Shown: positions 27,101-34,521 of the stretch, in pieces
Layout of the letters: each line of letters starts with the position of its first letter
Numbering within the stretch: position 1 is the first letter of the stretch
Assembly: GCA_016290875.1 (NCBI GenBank)
Contig: JAEEVL010000011.1
Coordinates: 25,521-89,520 of the forward strand
Direction of reading: 5' to 3'
DNA length: 64,000 nucleotides
From: Ruminococcus sp.
GTDB lineage: Bacteria > Bacillota > Clostridia > Oscillospirales > Ruminococcaceae
Made by a program: the position numbers and the translations under genes
Notes under the pieces: model-generated
The model's database searches: none
What the model was told of the DNA's origin: nothing
The model's input: the letters and a program-made list of their open reading frames with translations, nothing else

Positions 27101-28058
27101 CTATGATGAGAGTACCGATCAATGCTACCTCTTCTTCGGAGGCGGACGAAAGAACGGTGTTCCTGCTGACAAGCCCGGAACAGGCCGAGTTGTAAAGGTT
27201 AACCTCAAGTCAAACGGTGTTGAACTTGCAGGTACTCCCATTACTATGGATATTCCTTACCTCTTCGAGGATTCAAGCGTAATCAAGATCGGTGACACAT
27301 GGTACTATTCATACTGCTCTAACTGGGATGTTGGAAACAAGACTGTAAACGGCGTAAACTTCGGCAATGCAGATATCCTCTACATGAAGTCTAAAAATCC
27401 GGAAAGCTGGAGTACCAGCAATCTCGCAGGAAATGTATTCAAGAACACAGGTTCACAGAGAATCGATAACGGCGGTAACAACCACCACTCTATCGTATAC
27501 TTCAAGGGTAAGTACTATGTAGCTTACCACAGCCGTCAGCAGGCTATCCGTATGGTTAATACAGACGGACTCAAGATCTACAACAACAAGGATCAGCTCA
27601 CAGCAGACGGTAACTACCGTTCAACTCAGATCAACGAAGCAACCTTCAGCAACGGCAATCTCTCTTGCTCAGGCGATATGAAGGGTACTAAGCAGATCGA
27701 AGCTCTCGATCCCTACACCAAGGTACAGGCTGAGACAATGTCTAACCAGTCAAGAGGAGTTTCCGTAACAGGTCTCCGCGATACCAAGGTTACAGGCGGC
27801 AAGGGCGACTGGATCAAGGTCAGCGGTGCTGATCTCTCCAAGGGCATAAACAAGATAACCATTAACGGTTCTTCAAACAAGAATGCAGCTGTTAAGGTTT
27901 GCGTTGGCTCAACCACAGGCAAGGTAATCGGCTACGTTCAGCTCGAGAGCACAGCTAAGGACGTTACAGTTCCTGCTGTAAACTCAGTTACTGGCAGCAA
28001 TGACATCTACTTCGTATTCAGTGACGATGTACAGATAGACTACTGGAGCCTTTCATAA
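24111..28058 (+). CDS. Bifunctional xylanase: CBM22-GH10-CBM22-dockerin-GH43-CBM6
   Basis: 1315-residue secreted cellulosomal enzyme. Signal peptide 1-~33; CBM22 ~35-180; GH10 endo-beta-1,4-xylanase ~185-560 with acid/base Glu334 in DVCNEVI and nucleophile Glu459 in VTELDL; second CBM22 ~577-735; dockerin ~748-815 (GDLTFDGRIDVFDAIL, DVDQNGVVEAADIVLLHNYLLG); GH43 ~835-1190 with the likely triad Asp852 (GADPGW), Asp993 (MFDPGVY) and Glu1053 (LFEDSS); CBM6 ~1197-1315. GH43 probably acts as arabinofuranosidase or xylosidase, removing side groups that block GH10. The dockerin sits in the middle, of the shorter type also seen in the pectate lyase. The ATG at 24111 is chosen because AAGGAG lies 9 bases before it and signal-peptide residues follow at once; a GTG at 24075 has no such site. 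Confidence 0.93.
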   Translation: MKKHRLLAAATTAACLSSFLTVLPGAVAPSYAASVVSNNFETTYEGWHGTTDEFQIEAVNGAGFENSRGMAVKGRTTPADGAASSKGLWLEGGINYSYNLKVFAKTDETFHLTLLYKDMETDEETTVELVNKDVKAGEWTDLSTSFKAPENTYEYLMTLTTDSTNDFWFDDVLITQKKKFGTASAAPSGKGLMDEFAKYFRVGNILNGGTVTNSAITAIMLKDHNAIECENETKPDATIVQSGSTDTNVKVSLNRCAAICDFAQKNGIGFRGHTLVWHSQTPEWFFKQGFSNNNGYVNSETMDKRMKSYIQNMFNAFKTQYPSLDLYAYDVCNEVIYDGTAGQGGLRPTNGTNGENGSSAWVRVYGNNSFVEKAFTYAREYAPKTCKLYYNDYNEFAYDKQNCIINTILKPLKQKGVLDGMGMQSHLNCAASGAWGDTQSYLAAMDKYLNLGIDVQVTELDLSTEGGKYSDSQQATKYAAIFKHAMDWNKSHPNGPNVTLVQVWGPNDNNSWVATDRASGKPNNPLLYTGNNQPKSAYNAITALVNDSDWGIGKPYTGPGAGEYIPPEPVKPDANGYYFHHTFEGTDHGWETRFSEKVSTSGRTAYQGSEALLVQGRTAGWNGAKFALDSNPFEAGKAFSFSTNVQYLDGDEDSETFMMKLEYTGADGEVHYDSIAEGTAPKGEWLQLANTSYTLPEDATNAYIYVESAGKETDGATYPNFYIDDVYGAVEGTKIAGAGKPTVRTLVLGDLTFDGRIDVFDAILARKGLTKGSFADDLTKKAADVDQNGVVEAADIVLLHNYLLGRIKKFPVAEKIIDTGAMEEIFKSVSTKTSWKKDGENNPLTTQRFGADPGWLVHDGRLYLYTTNDAFEYKSDGRMQENTYNSGTINCVSSADLVNWTDHGAMPIADRNGRTQNGAAKWASAAWAPDACSKTFVENGKTITKFYLFFANSGGGIGVVMGDSPTGPWTDPIGGALLSHNSPNCSNVEWMFDPGVYYDESTDQCYLFFGGGRKNGVPADKPGTGRVVKVNLKSNGVELAGTPITMDIPYLFEDSSVIKIGDTWYYSYCSNWDVGNKTVNGVNFGNADILYMKSKNPESWSTSNLAGNVFKNTGSQRIDNGGNNHHSIVYFKGKYYVAYHSRQQAIRMVNTDGLKIYNNKDQLTADGNYRSTQINEATFSNGNLSCSGDMKGTKQIEALDPYTKVQAETMSNQSRGVSVTGLRDTKVTGGKGDWIKVSGADLSKGINKITINGSSNKNAAVKVCVGSTTGKVIGYVQLESTAKDVTVPAVNSVTGSNDIYFVFSDDVQIDYWSLS

Positions 28059-28072
28059 CTGATTAAGATCGG

Positions 28073-28107
28073 CAGCCGCTGACTGCACAACAGCGGCTGT
28101 TGATTTT
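28073..28107 (+). terminator. Terminator of the xylanase gene
   Basis: CAGCCGCTG / CAGCGGCTG stem with a 9-nt loop, then TTGATTTT, 15 bp past the stop codon. Confidence 0.75.
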
Positions 28108-28154
28108 AATAAATCTGAACTTTCATATGTAAGGGTATGGACAAATCAGACGAT

Positions 28155-28266
28155 CAGCCGTGTTACTTACACGGCTGAAAACCTTTCCGTAAGGTTGGTT
28201 TATTACAAACCGCATACAGCTCACGGTTCCCCTCTCAGACCGTTCAAAGCTGTGTGCGTTTTTTTC
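28155..28266 (+). ncRNA. Candidate structured RNA: three stacked hairpins
   Basis: Between two terminating elements lie a 9-bp stem (CAGCCGTGT / ACACGGCTG, 28155-28177), a 6-bp stem (AACCTT / AAGGTT, 28180-28196) and a long interrupted hairpin (CGCATACAGCT / AGCTGTGTGCG with inner ACGGT / ACCGT, 28211-28258) followed by eight T. It could be a small RNA with its own terminator, a riboregulator or the scar of a mobile RNA element. No matching family was recognised. The stretch has no convincing promoter or coding frame. Confidence 0.4.
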
Positions 28267-28272
28267 TATTTA

Positions 28273-28335
28273 ATTCAAATTTATATTATAAATGTCATAA
28301 TAGTGGTATATTTTTCTTGAAAGATGTGTTATAAT
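28273..28335 (+). promoter_or_regulatory. GH5 promoter with TGTCAT element
   Basis: TGTCAT at 28293 starts 37 bp upstream of a TGT-extended TATAAT (28330-28335); a weaker copy (ATTCAAATTT...) lies 20 bp earlier at 28273. Downstream part GTGGTATATTTTTC matches the second xylanase repeat. Confidence 0.65.
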
Positions 28336-28367
28336 GTCATCATACTACAAAGAAGGAGTGATGATAT

Positions 28368-29321
28368 ATGTTAAAGGACAAAGGCTTCTACAAAGGCATC
28401 AATCTCGGAGGTTGGTTCTCTCAGTGCGATTACAGTGAAGACCGACTCAACAATTTTATTACCGAAAACGACTTCAGAACAATTGCTGAGTGGGGCGCAG
28501 ACCATGTGCGCATCCCGTTCGATTACAATATCATCGAGGATAAAGACGGAAATTATATCGAAAGCGGCTTCAAGCGCATCGCTGATGCAGTTGCACTCGC
28601 AAAGAAATATGGGCTCAACATTGTTCTCGACCTGCACAAGACTGCCGGTTTCTCCTTCGATTATTATGCAGAAAACGAAAGCGGCTTCTTTGACAGCGAG
28701 ACTTATCAGGAACGCTTCTACAAGCTGTGGGAGCAGATGGCTCAGCGCTTTGGCAATGATCCCGACCACATTGCTTTTGAGCTTCTCAATGAGGTAACAG
28801 ACAAGGAGTTCATCGGCGCATGGAACCGCATCGTTCGCATATGTATCGAGCGCATACGCAAATACGCTCCTGATACAATCATACTTGTCGGAAGCTACTG
28901 GAACAACAGCGCCGCTACTGTATTTGCACTTGATCCGCCCTACGATGATAAGGTGGTATACAATATGCACTGCTACGATCCGCTCAAGTTCACTCACCAG
29001 GGAGCTTACTGGACCACAGATATCATACCCGAAGAAAGAGTGGCATTTGAGGACTCAGGCTGCAGCGTGGAATTCTTTGAAGAGTTCTTTGCATCAGCTA
29101 TCAAAAAGGCTGAGGAAAACAATGCCGAGCTCTACTGCGGTGAATACGGCGTAATCGATGTAGTCAGCGGTGAGGATGCCGTAAAATGGCTCAGATGCAT
29201 AAATACTGTATTTGAAAAGCACGGTATCGGCAGAGCGATCTGGAGTTACAAGGAAATGGACTTTGGTCTCACCGGCAAGCATCTCGATAGTGTACGAGGC
29301 GATATTCTGAAACTCATCTGA
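28368..29321 (+). CDS. Cytoplasmic GH5 glycosidase (cellodextrinase-like)
   Basis: 317 residues, single GH5 domain without signal peptide, dockerin or CBM. The start MLKDKGFYKGINLGGW follows AGAAGGAG. The acid/base Glu lies in FELLNEV (~142) and the nucleophile Glu in LYCGEYGV (~262); conserved HVRIP and VYNMHCYDP segments are present. The lack of a secretion signal suggests it hydrolyses imported oligosaccharides, for example cellodextrins or xyloglucan-derived oligomers; R. flavefaciens is known to carry an intracellular-type GH5 cellodextrinase. It lies between the xylanase and AraC genes and shares their promoter element. Exact substrate is inferred. Confidence 0.85.
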   Translation: MLKDKGFYKGINLGGWFSQCDYSEDRLNNFITENDFRTIAEWGADHVRIPFDYNIIEDKDGNYIESGFKRIADAVALAKKYGLNIVLDLHKTAGFSFDYYAENESGFFDSETYQERFYKLWEQMAQRFGNDPDHIAFELLNEVTDKEFIGAWNRIVRICIERIRKYAPDTIILVGSYWNNSAATVFALDPPYDDKVVYNMHCYDPLKFTHQGAYWTTDIIPEERVAFEDSGCSVEFFEEFFASAIKKAEENNAELYCGEYGVIDVVSGEDAVKWLRCINTVFEKHGIGRAIWSYKEMDFGLTGKHLDSVRGDILKLI

Positions 29322-29386
29322 GGCGTCTACCCCGCCTTATCTCCTCCATAAATATATCTTCCATGCAACAGAATATCGCATATATA

Positions 29387-29416
29387 CGGACAGCCGTGAG
29401 GCTGTCCGCTTTATTA
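29387..29416 (+). terminator. Terminator of GH5 gene
   Basis: CGGACAGCC-GTGA-GGCTGTCCG stem followed by CTTTATTA. Confidence 0.75.
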
Positions 29417-29469
29417 TCCTAAAAACATTAAAATATACGAAAAATATTGATTTTTGAGGATATTTGTGG

Positions 29470-29475
29470 TATAAT
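29470..29475 (+). promoter_or_regulatory. -10 box of the AraC-family gene
   Basis: TGG-extended TATAAT at 29470-29475. No TGTCA element is seen at the -37 position, so autoregulation by the same element is not supported. Confidence 0.5.
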
Positions 29476-29508
29476 ATCGTCAGATTGATTTATCGGGGGA
29501 TGATCACT

Positions 29509-30255
29509 TTGAATGAAAATACAGAAAAAATGATCGCAGAACACATATTTTCTCAGCGCGAAGCTGATTTTGAACACGCTTCCTTTGACCGTGAGATAGC
29601 TTTCTACGAAAGTATCTGTTCAGGCAATATGGAACTCGTAAAACTGTTTATGAAGCCGTTATTCTCGGAAGGCTGCGGACTCCTCAGCGAAGACAAGCTC
29701 CGGAACCTGAAATACCATCTTGTCATACTTGCTGCTATCATCGCAAGATATTGCATTAAGGGCGGTATGACGCCCGAAGCTTCTTACAGCCTCAGCGATT
29801 ACTATATAAATAAGATAGACAAGGCGATCTCTGAGGACGAGCTCAACAAAATACACATCGAAATGATCGAAGGCTATACCAATAAGATGCGCAAGATCAA
29901 GCTCAGCGGAGTATACTCAAAACAGATAGTTCATACGATCGATCACATAATGCGTCACCTGCATGACAGAATACTTCTTGAGGACACCGCAAAGCTGCTC
30001 AAGATCAGTCCGGCATATCTCTCAAGACTCTTCAAAAAAGAGACCGGTATGCCTTTCGGTGATTACGTAAACAAACTGAAAATAGAAGAAGCTGCTTCCC
30101 TGCTGCTATATACTGAGTATTCAGATACGGAGATAAGCGCCCTTCTCGGATTCAGTTCGCAGAGCTACTTTATAAAAGTATTCCGTAAATTCATCGGTAC
30201 CACACCCAAGAAGTACAAAAAACAATACACATTCAATATGACTTTGGACCGCTGA
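29509..30255 (+). CDS. AraC-family transcriptional regulator
   Basis: About 248 residues. The C-terminal ~105 residues hold the two helix-turn-helix motifs of the AraC/XylS family (LLEDTAKLLKISPAYLSRLF and YTEYSDTEISALLGFSSQSYFIKVFRKFIGTTPKKYK). The N-terminal ~140 residues are helical and lack the cupin of sugar-binding AraC proteins, so the signal may be a protein partner or a small ligand. Start choice is uncertain: TTG at 29509 lies 9 bases after a GGGGG site, while ATG at 29500 directly abuts it; the -10 at 29470 rules out longer starts. It sits between the GH5 and GH9 genes; three surrounding enzyme promoters share a tandem 20-bp element of the size AraC-type proteins bind, so it is their probable activator. 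Confidence 0.88.
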   Translation: MNENTEKMIAEHIFSQREADFEHASFDREIAFYESICSGNMELVKLFMKPLFSEGCGLLSEDKLRNLKYHLVILAAIIARYCIKGGMTPEASYSLSDYYINKIDKAISEDELNKIHIEMIEGYTNKMRKIKLSGVYSKQIVHTIDHIMRHLHDRILLEDTAKLLKISPAYLSRLFKKETGMPFGDYVNKLKIEEAASLLLYTEYSDTEISALLGFSSQSYFIKVFRKFIGTTPKKYKKQYTFNMTLDR

Positions 30256-30266
30256 ACAGGCGGTCC
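30246..30266 (+). terminator. Short terminator overlapping the AraC stop codon
   Basis: GGACCGC / GCGGTCC stem with a 7-nt loop that contains the TGA stop; the following GCTGCTTT is only weakly T-rich. Confidence 0.45.
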
Positions 30267-30293
30267 GCTGCTTTGTTACATTGATTTTAATTA

Positions 30294-30356
30294 TGACAAA
30301 ATTTTACTATAAATGTCATTTTTTTAGTATACAAATCAATTTCAACACAATATAAT
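30294..30356 (+). promoter_or_regulatory. GH9 promoter with tandem TGTCAT elements
   Basis: Repeats start at 30294 (TGACAAAATTTTACTATA) and 30314 (TGTCATTTTTTTAGTATA), 20 bp apart with 14 of 20 bases equal. The second starts 37 bp upstream of TATAAT at 30351-30356, as at the GH5 promoter. Confidence 0.7.
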
Positions 30357-30432
30357 AAATTCACACTAATAATATCAAGGATAAAATGGGTATATTTTAT
30401 CCGCCTGTAATTTTCGAGAGGGGAAAATTATT

Positions 30433-32979
30433 ATGAAGACCAGAAAAATGAGGCGATTCGCTGCCATCGCCGCTGCCTGTACTATCATGGCTTCTGCCAT
30501 GCCCGTTGTACCGACAGCAAACTGTGCAGCAGACAGACCGCTTATCAGCAACTCGACATTTGACAAGAATATCGACGGATGGGGCACCTACAAAGAACGC
30601 AACGGTGCCTGCACACTCAGCCACGACGACGGAAGGCTCGCTATCAACATCACTAATGTTGGTAAGGTAAACTATTCCGTTCAGGCTTTCTACGATATTA
30701 TCCCGCTCTACAAGAACGGAAAATACCACCTCAAATACGACATTTCAAGCAGTATTGACCGTCATCTGGAAGTTATGATCCAGCAGAACGGCGGCAATTA
30801 CACTTCCTATGTTTGGAAGGAACTTGACGTAACTGCTGAGCCAATGACTGTCGAGACAGATTTCACAATGGAATACCCGACAGACATTATGTCAAAGCTC
30901 TGTATCAATGCCGGATTCTATGAGGACTATGAGGGTTACCTCCCCAAGCATACGGTTTACATTGACAACATATCGCTCGAACTCGTTGATGACAGCGAAG
31001 TTGATTACGATGCTGACAAGCCATACGAGCCAGACATCATCACTAACCAGGTAGGTTACAGACCTGACGCTACCAAGAGCGTACTTGTAAGAAAGACAGG
31101 GCTTGAGACTTCATCAGGTGCTATCGAATACAGAGTTGTCAATGATAAGACAGGTGCTGTTGCTTATAAAAACTATCTCGGCCCCGCAACCAGCTACGAT
31201 GCTGCTGAGGAAACCGAAGACCGTATCGCTGACTTCTCAGAGCTCCGTGAACCCGGTGATTATCACATCGAAGTGGACGGCTGTGACAATTCTTACAGCT
31301 TCTACATCGGCGACGGTGTATACAACGGTCTCATCGACGAATCAGTAAAAATGCTCTATTTACAGCGCTGCGGCGTTGAAGTTGAAGACAAGGACTTCGG
31401 TCACCCGGCGTGCCACAAGTCTCTTGCAACAGTTTACGGTACTACTCAGAAGATAGATGTAAGCGGAGGATGGCACGATGCTGGTGACTACGGCAGATAT
31501 GTTGTTCCCGGAGCTAAAACTATCGCTGATCTTCTCTACGCTTATCAGGCAAATCCCAATCTCTTCAGTGACAGCACCGGTATCCCCGAAAGCAGCAATA
31601 GTGTTCCGGACATTCTCGATGAGGCACGCTTCGAGCTTGAGTGGATGTTCAAGATGCAGGCTGAGAACGGCGGTGTTTACCACAAGGTATCATGTGCTAA
31701 ATTCCCGGGATACATCACTCCCGAGAAAGAGACTGACGAACTCATCGTAACTCCCATATCCACAACTGCAACAGCTGATTTCTGTGCTGCAATGGCTATG
31801 GCTGCTGAATTCTATGAGCCTTACGACAAGGAATTCTCTGAAAAGTGCCTCGATGCAGCTGAAAAGGCATGGGCATTCCTCGAAGAGAATCCTGACTTCA
31901 TCTTCACAAATCCCAAGGACATCGTTACCGGTGACTACGGCGACAAGACCGACAAGGACGAGCGCTACTGGGCTGCTGCTCAGCTCTTCCGCACTACCGG
32001 AAATGAAAAATACTACAATGCCCTCAGCGGTATGACAACAAAGATCGGTCTCGACTGGTCAACTGTCGGAGACTACGGCAACATCGCTCTCCTTACTATG
32101 GACGGTATCGACAAGTCTTCCGATGTATACCAGAATGCTTACAACGCTGTTATCAAACAGGCTGACGGATTTGTCGATGTATTCAAGTCAAATCCTTACG
32201 GTGTTGCTATCTCAGAGTTCAACTGGGGCAGCAATATGACTATCGCCAATGCCGGAAATATCCTGTCTATCGCTTATGATCTCACAGGAAAGGCTATTTA
32301 TAATACAGCTGCAAATACTCAGCTTGATTACCTCCTCGGTATGAACGCAAACGGCGTATGCTTCGTATCAGGCTGGGGCACAGTATCACCTGAGCATCCT
32401 CACCACCGTCCATCCATGGCTGTCGGAAAGGCTATGCCCGGTATGCTCGCAGGCGGTGTAAACCAGAATCTTGAGGACAGCGCTGCAAAGGCTTACTGCG
32501 CATTCTCACCTCCGGCTAAGTGCTTCATCGACAACGCAGAAAGCTACTCCACAAACGAGATAACTATCTACTGGAACTCTCCGCTCACATATCTCCTCGC
32601 TGAAACAGCTTCTGATCCAGTTGAGCTCCCCACTGCTACTGTTGAGCCCTCTACCGAGGCTCATTCCGGAAAATGGGGCGATGCAAACGAGGATGGATCC
32701 GTAAATATCGCTGATGCTGTACTCGTTATGCAGGTCGCAACAAACCCTGACAAGTACGATGTAGGCAAGACCGATAAGAGCATTTCCGAAAACGGAAAGA
32801 AACTGGCAGACGTTGACGGAAAGAAAGGCCTCACAAACTCCGATGCGCTCGCTATTCAGAAGTTCAAGCTCGGACTTGTTCAGACTCTCCCATATCCGGA
32901 ATCTGCAGAGGACCCAACAGCTGGCGTTGAAATAATCGACGGTACTACATACAAATCAGGAGAAAGCAGTACGGCCTGA
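30433..32979 (+). CDS. Cellulosomal GH9 cellulase: CBM4-Ig-GH9-dockerin
   Basis: 848 residues, secreted. Signal peptide 1-~31; family 4-type carbohydrate-binding module ~32-180; the immunoglobulin-like domain that precedes many GH9 enzymes ~198-295 (ITNQVGYRP, REPGDYHIEVDG); GH9 catalytic domain ~297-735 with the Asp pair in SGGWHDAGDYG (349 and 352) and proton donor Glu709 in TNEITIYWNSPL. Near the C-terminus is a long-type dockerin (~758-830: GDANEDGSVNIADAVLVMQ, ATNPDKY, GLTNSDALAIQKFKLGL) followed by an unusual ~30-residue acidic tail. Substrate is probably cellulose. GAGAGGGG precedes the ATG. Its promoter carries the AraC-type elements. Confidence 0.93.
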   Translation: MKTRKMRRFAAIAAACTIMASAMPVVPTANCAADRPLISNSTFDKNIDGWGTYKERNGACTLSHDDGRLAINITNVGKVNYSVQAFYDIIPLYKNGKYHLKYDISSSIDRHLEVMIQQNGGNYTSYVWKELDVTAEPMTVETDFTMEYPTDIMSKLCINAGFYEDYEGYLPKHTVYIDNISLELVDDSEVDYDADKPYEPDIITNQVGYRPDATKSVLVRKTGLETSSGAIEYRVVNDKTGAVAYKNYLGPATSYDAAEETEDRIADFSELREPGDYHIEVDGCDNSYSFYIGDGVYNGLIDESVKMLYLQRCGVEVEDKDFGHPACHKSLATVYGTTQKIDVSGGWHDAGDYGRYVVPGAKTIADLLYAYQANPNLFSDSTGIPESSNSVPDILDEARFELEWMFKMQAENGGVYHKVSCAKFPGYITPEKETDELIVTPISTTATADFCAAMAMAAEFYEPYDKEFSEKCLDAAEKAWAFLEENPDFIFTNPKDIVTGDYGDKTDKDERYWAAAQLFRTTGNEKYYNALSGMTTKIGLDWSTVGDYGNIALLTMDGIDKSSDVYQNAYNAVIKQADGFVDVFKSNPYGVAISEFNWGSNMTIANAGNILSIAYDLTGKAIYNTAANTQLDYLLGMNANGVCFVSGWGTVSPEHPHHRPSMAVGKAMPGMLAGGVNQNLEDSAAKAYCAFSPPAKCFIDNAESYSTNEITIYWNSPLTYLLAETASDPVELPTATVEPSTEAHSGKWGDANEDGSVNIADAVLVMQVATNPDKYDVGKTDKSISENGKKLADVDGKKGLTNSDALAIQKFKLGLVQTLPYPESAEDPTAGVEIIDGTTYKSGESSTA

Positions 32980-33045
32980 TTTATCCTCTTATCAGCACTA
33001 AAAACAAATCAGCACCTTTTTGAAGAAAAACAGTTTTTTACAATC

Positions 33046-33075
33046 AAAAGACCACCTGTAAAAGGTGGTCTTTTT
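33046..33075 (+). terminator. Terminator of the GH9 gene
   Basis: AGACCACCT / AGGTGGTCT stem, 5-nt loop, followed by TTTTT; the A-run before it could serve the opposite strand. Confidence 0.85.
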
Positions 33076-33110
33076 GCTTGTTAGGGAAATACGGTTTAAT
33101 GAAACACAAC

Positions 33111-33129
33111 GGGCGGATAGTATCCGCCC
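33111..33129. repeat. Small GC-rich palindrome
   Basis: GGGCGGAT / ATCCGCCC with a 3-base loop, just behind the prsW stop codon. It looks like one unit of a dispersed REP-like repeat or part of the operon terminator; only one copy is in the window. Confidence 0.4.
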
Positions 33130-33143
33130 TACATTGTGTCAAA

Positions 33144-33863
33144 TCACATATAGTCAGAATAATATGGCTGCTCTTTCAGAGGAGCGTCCTCCTTTGAAAG
33201 CCGGTTCACTTTACGTGCCGCACTTATTACCATAAGCACATCGAACGCAAGGAAGATACCGATGAACTTTCCGCCATCCATGGACAGACAAAAATCATAA
33301 AAGCCGTGAAGCATTACCGGCACAACATAAGCCATCATACGGTTAGATTCGTCAGATGATATCCTTCCGTTCACAGCAGCTTTCTTCGCACGGCTGTAGT
33401 AATAGCCCATATATACCGCGAATACCACGTGCCCCGGAACTGATAATACAGCTCTCACTATCGCTACGCCAAATCCTCCGCTCAGAACATACAGGATATT
33501 CTCAACAGTCGCAAAACCAAGTGATACAGCTACCGAATATACAACGGCATCATAGGAATAATTGAATTCCGGAGAATCCCACGTTTTCTTCTTTAGTATG
33601 AAATACTTGCCGCCCTCTTCTGCTCCGGCTACAATTATAAAGTATTCTATCAGCTTATAAACAGTCTCATCGCTGTCGTAAAAATTATCGAGTATCTTAG
33701 AACCTATAATCTCAAGTATTACGGCGCTGATAACGGTGAGTGCTCCGAATATCGCAAGCTTTATGATCATATTTGCCGGTTCCTTTTCGATCTTGTCCTT
33801 GCGATAGATATATACCATTAGCAGTAACGACGGCAGTACTGCTGCAAAAAGAAGTACCCTCAT
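33144..33863 (-). CDS. prsW: PrsW-family intramembrane metalloprotease
   Basis: 239 residues, about eight membrane helices. The family motifs are present: EEGGKYFILK (the EExxK glutamate pair), FATVENILYVL and HGFYDF, which together should bind zinc in the membrane. PrsW-type proteases cleave anti-sigma factors or related membrane proteins in Firmicutes; no anti-sigma factor is encoded next to it. It is the last gene of the long minus-strand operon, 34 bp after thiN. Confidence 0.85.
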   Translation of the reverse strand: MRVLLFAAVLPSLLLMVYIYRKDKIEKEPANMIIKLAIFGALTVISAVILEIIGSKILDNFYDSDETVYKLIEYFIIVAGAEEGGKYFILKKKTWDSPEFNYSYDAVVYSVAVSLGFATVENILYVLSGGFGVAIVRAVLSVPGHVVFAVYMGYYYSRAKKAAVNGRISSDESNRMMAYVVPVMLHGFYDFCLSMDGGKFIGIFLAFDVLMVISAARKVNRLSKEDAPLKEQPYYSDYM

Positions 33864-33897
33864 TTTTCACCTCATTCATGGGTTTACCCGTATTATT

Positions 33898-34521
33898 CTA
33901 TGATCTTACTACCAATACAGTTCCGGAAGCCACATCGAGCACGGCTTTTTCTCCGGTTATCTCATTGCTTACGCCCAGTGGGAACGCAGAAGTCAGGGTA
34001 TGCTCTTTCAGCGGATATTTCACGCCGGAAAGCTCCCTTATCTCAGCGGCAGGAGTATACGCAAAGACGGCGAAGTATTTCATTCCGCCGCTTGTATACT
34101 CACAGCGTCCTGTCCCCTGGATCGTTATAATATTGTCGCTGTCTGCTATCGTCATGCGGCAGCCGTTCTCAAGCGCATATGCAAGCGTCTGAACATTTGC
34201 CATTGTGTGATCGAAGCGTCCTCCAAGAGCACAACAGAGCGTTATCTCGTCCGCTCCCCTGCTTATCGCAAGCTTTACCGCAAGCATAGTGTCGGTATCG
34301 TCTTTCTCGGGAATGCTCCTGTGAAGCTCTATGCCATCCGGAAGTTCTCCCGTGTAGGAATCAAAGTCCCCGAGAAGTACATCAGGCACTATCCCGAGCT
34401 CCTTTGAATAACCGTAGCCTCGGTCAGCGCTTATCACCATATCCGCTGCAGAAGCTGTCTCTTTCAGAGTGGTGCGGAAGTCTTCTTTCAGGTCACCGCC
34501 TGCTATTATAAGGCACTTCAT
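33898..34521 (-). CDS. thiN: Thiamine diphosphokinase
   Basis: 207 residues. It makes thiamine diphosphate from thiamine and ATP. Conserved segments: ISADRGYGY, LLGDFDS, PEKDDTDTMLA and GGRFDHTMANV, the acidic Mg/ATP and thiamine-binding loops of the family. The ATG at 34521 overlaps the rsgA stop as ATGA and follows GGGAG, so translation is probably coupled; the GTG at 34533 is within the ribosome binding site. In many Clostridia rpe lies between rsgA and thiN; it is absent here. Confidence 0.9.
   Translation of the reverse strand: MKCLIIAGGDLKEDFRTTLKETASAADMVISADRGYGYSKELGIVPDVLLGDFDSYTGELPDGIELHRSIPEKDDTDTMLAVKLAISRGADEITLCCALGGRFDHTMANVQTLAYALENGCRMTIADSDNIITIQGTGRCEYTSGGMKYFAVFAYTPAAEIRELSGVKYPLKEHTLTSAFPLGVSNEITGEKAVLDVASGTVLVVRS

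Noticed and set aside
28155..28266. Group II intron domain V/VI remnant
   Set aside because: On the minus strand some words recall intron ends, but the domain V consensus stem and catalytic triad are not present in the correct order.
29401..29475. An AraC-type element at the regulator's own promoter
   Set aside because: No TGTCA core occurs 35-60 bp upstream of the -10; only general AT-rich similarity.
33111..33129. Insertion-sequence end
   Set aside because: No transposase remnant, no second inverted repeat and no target duplication are visible; a lone palindrome is better explained as REP-like or a terminator part.
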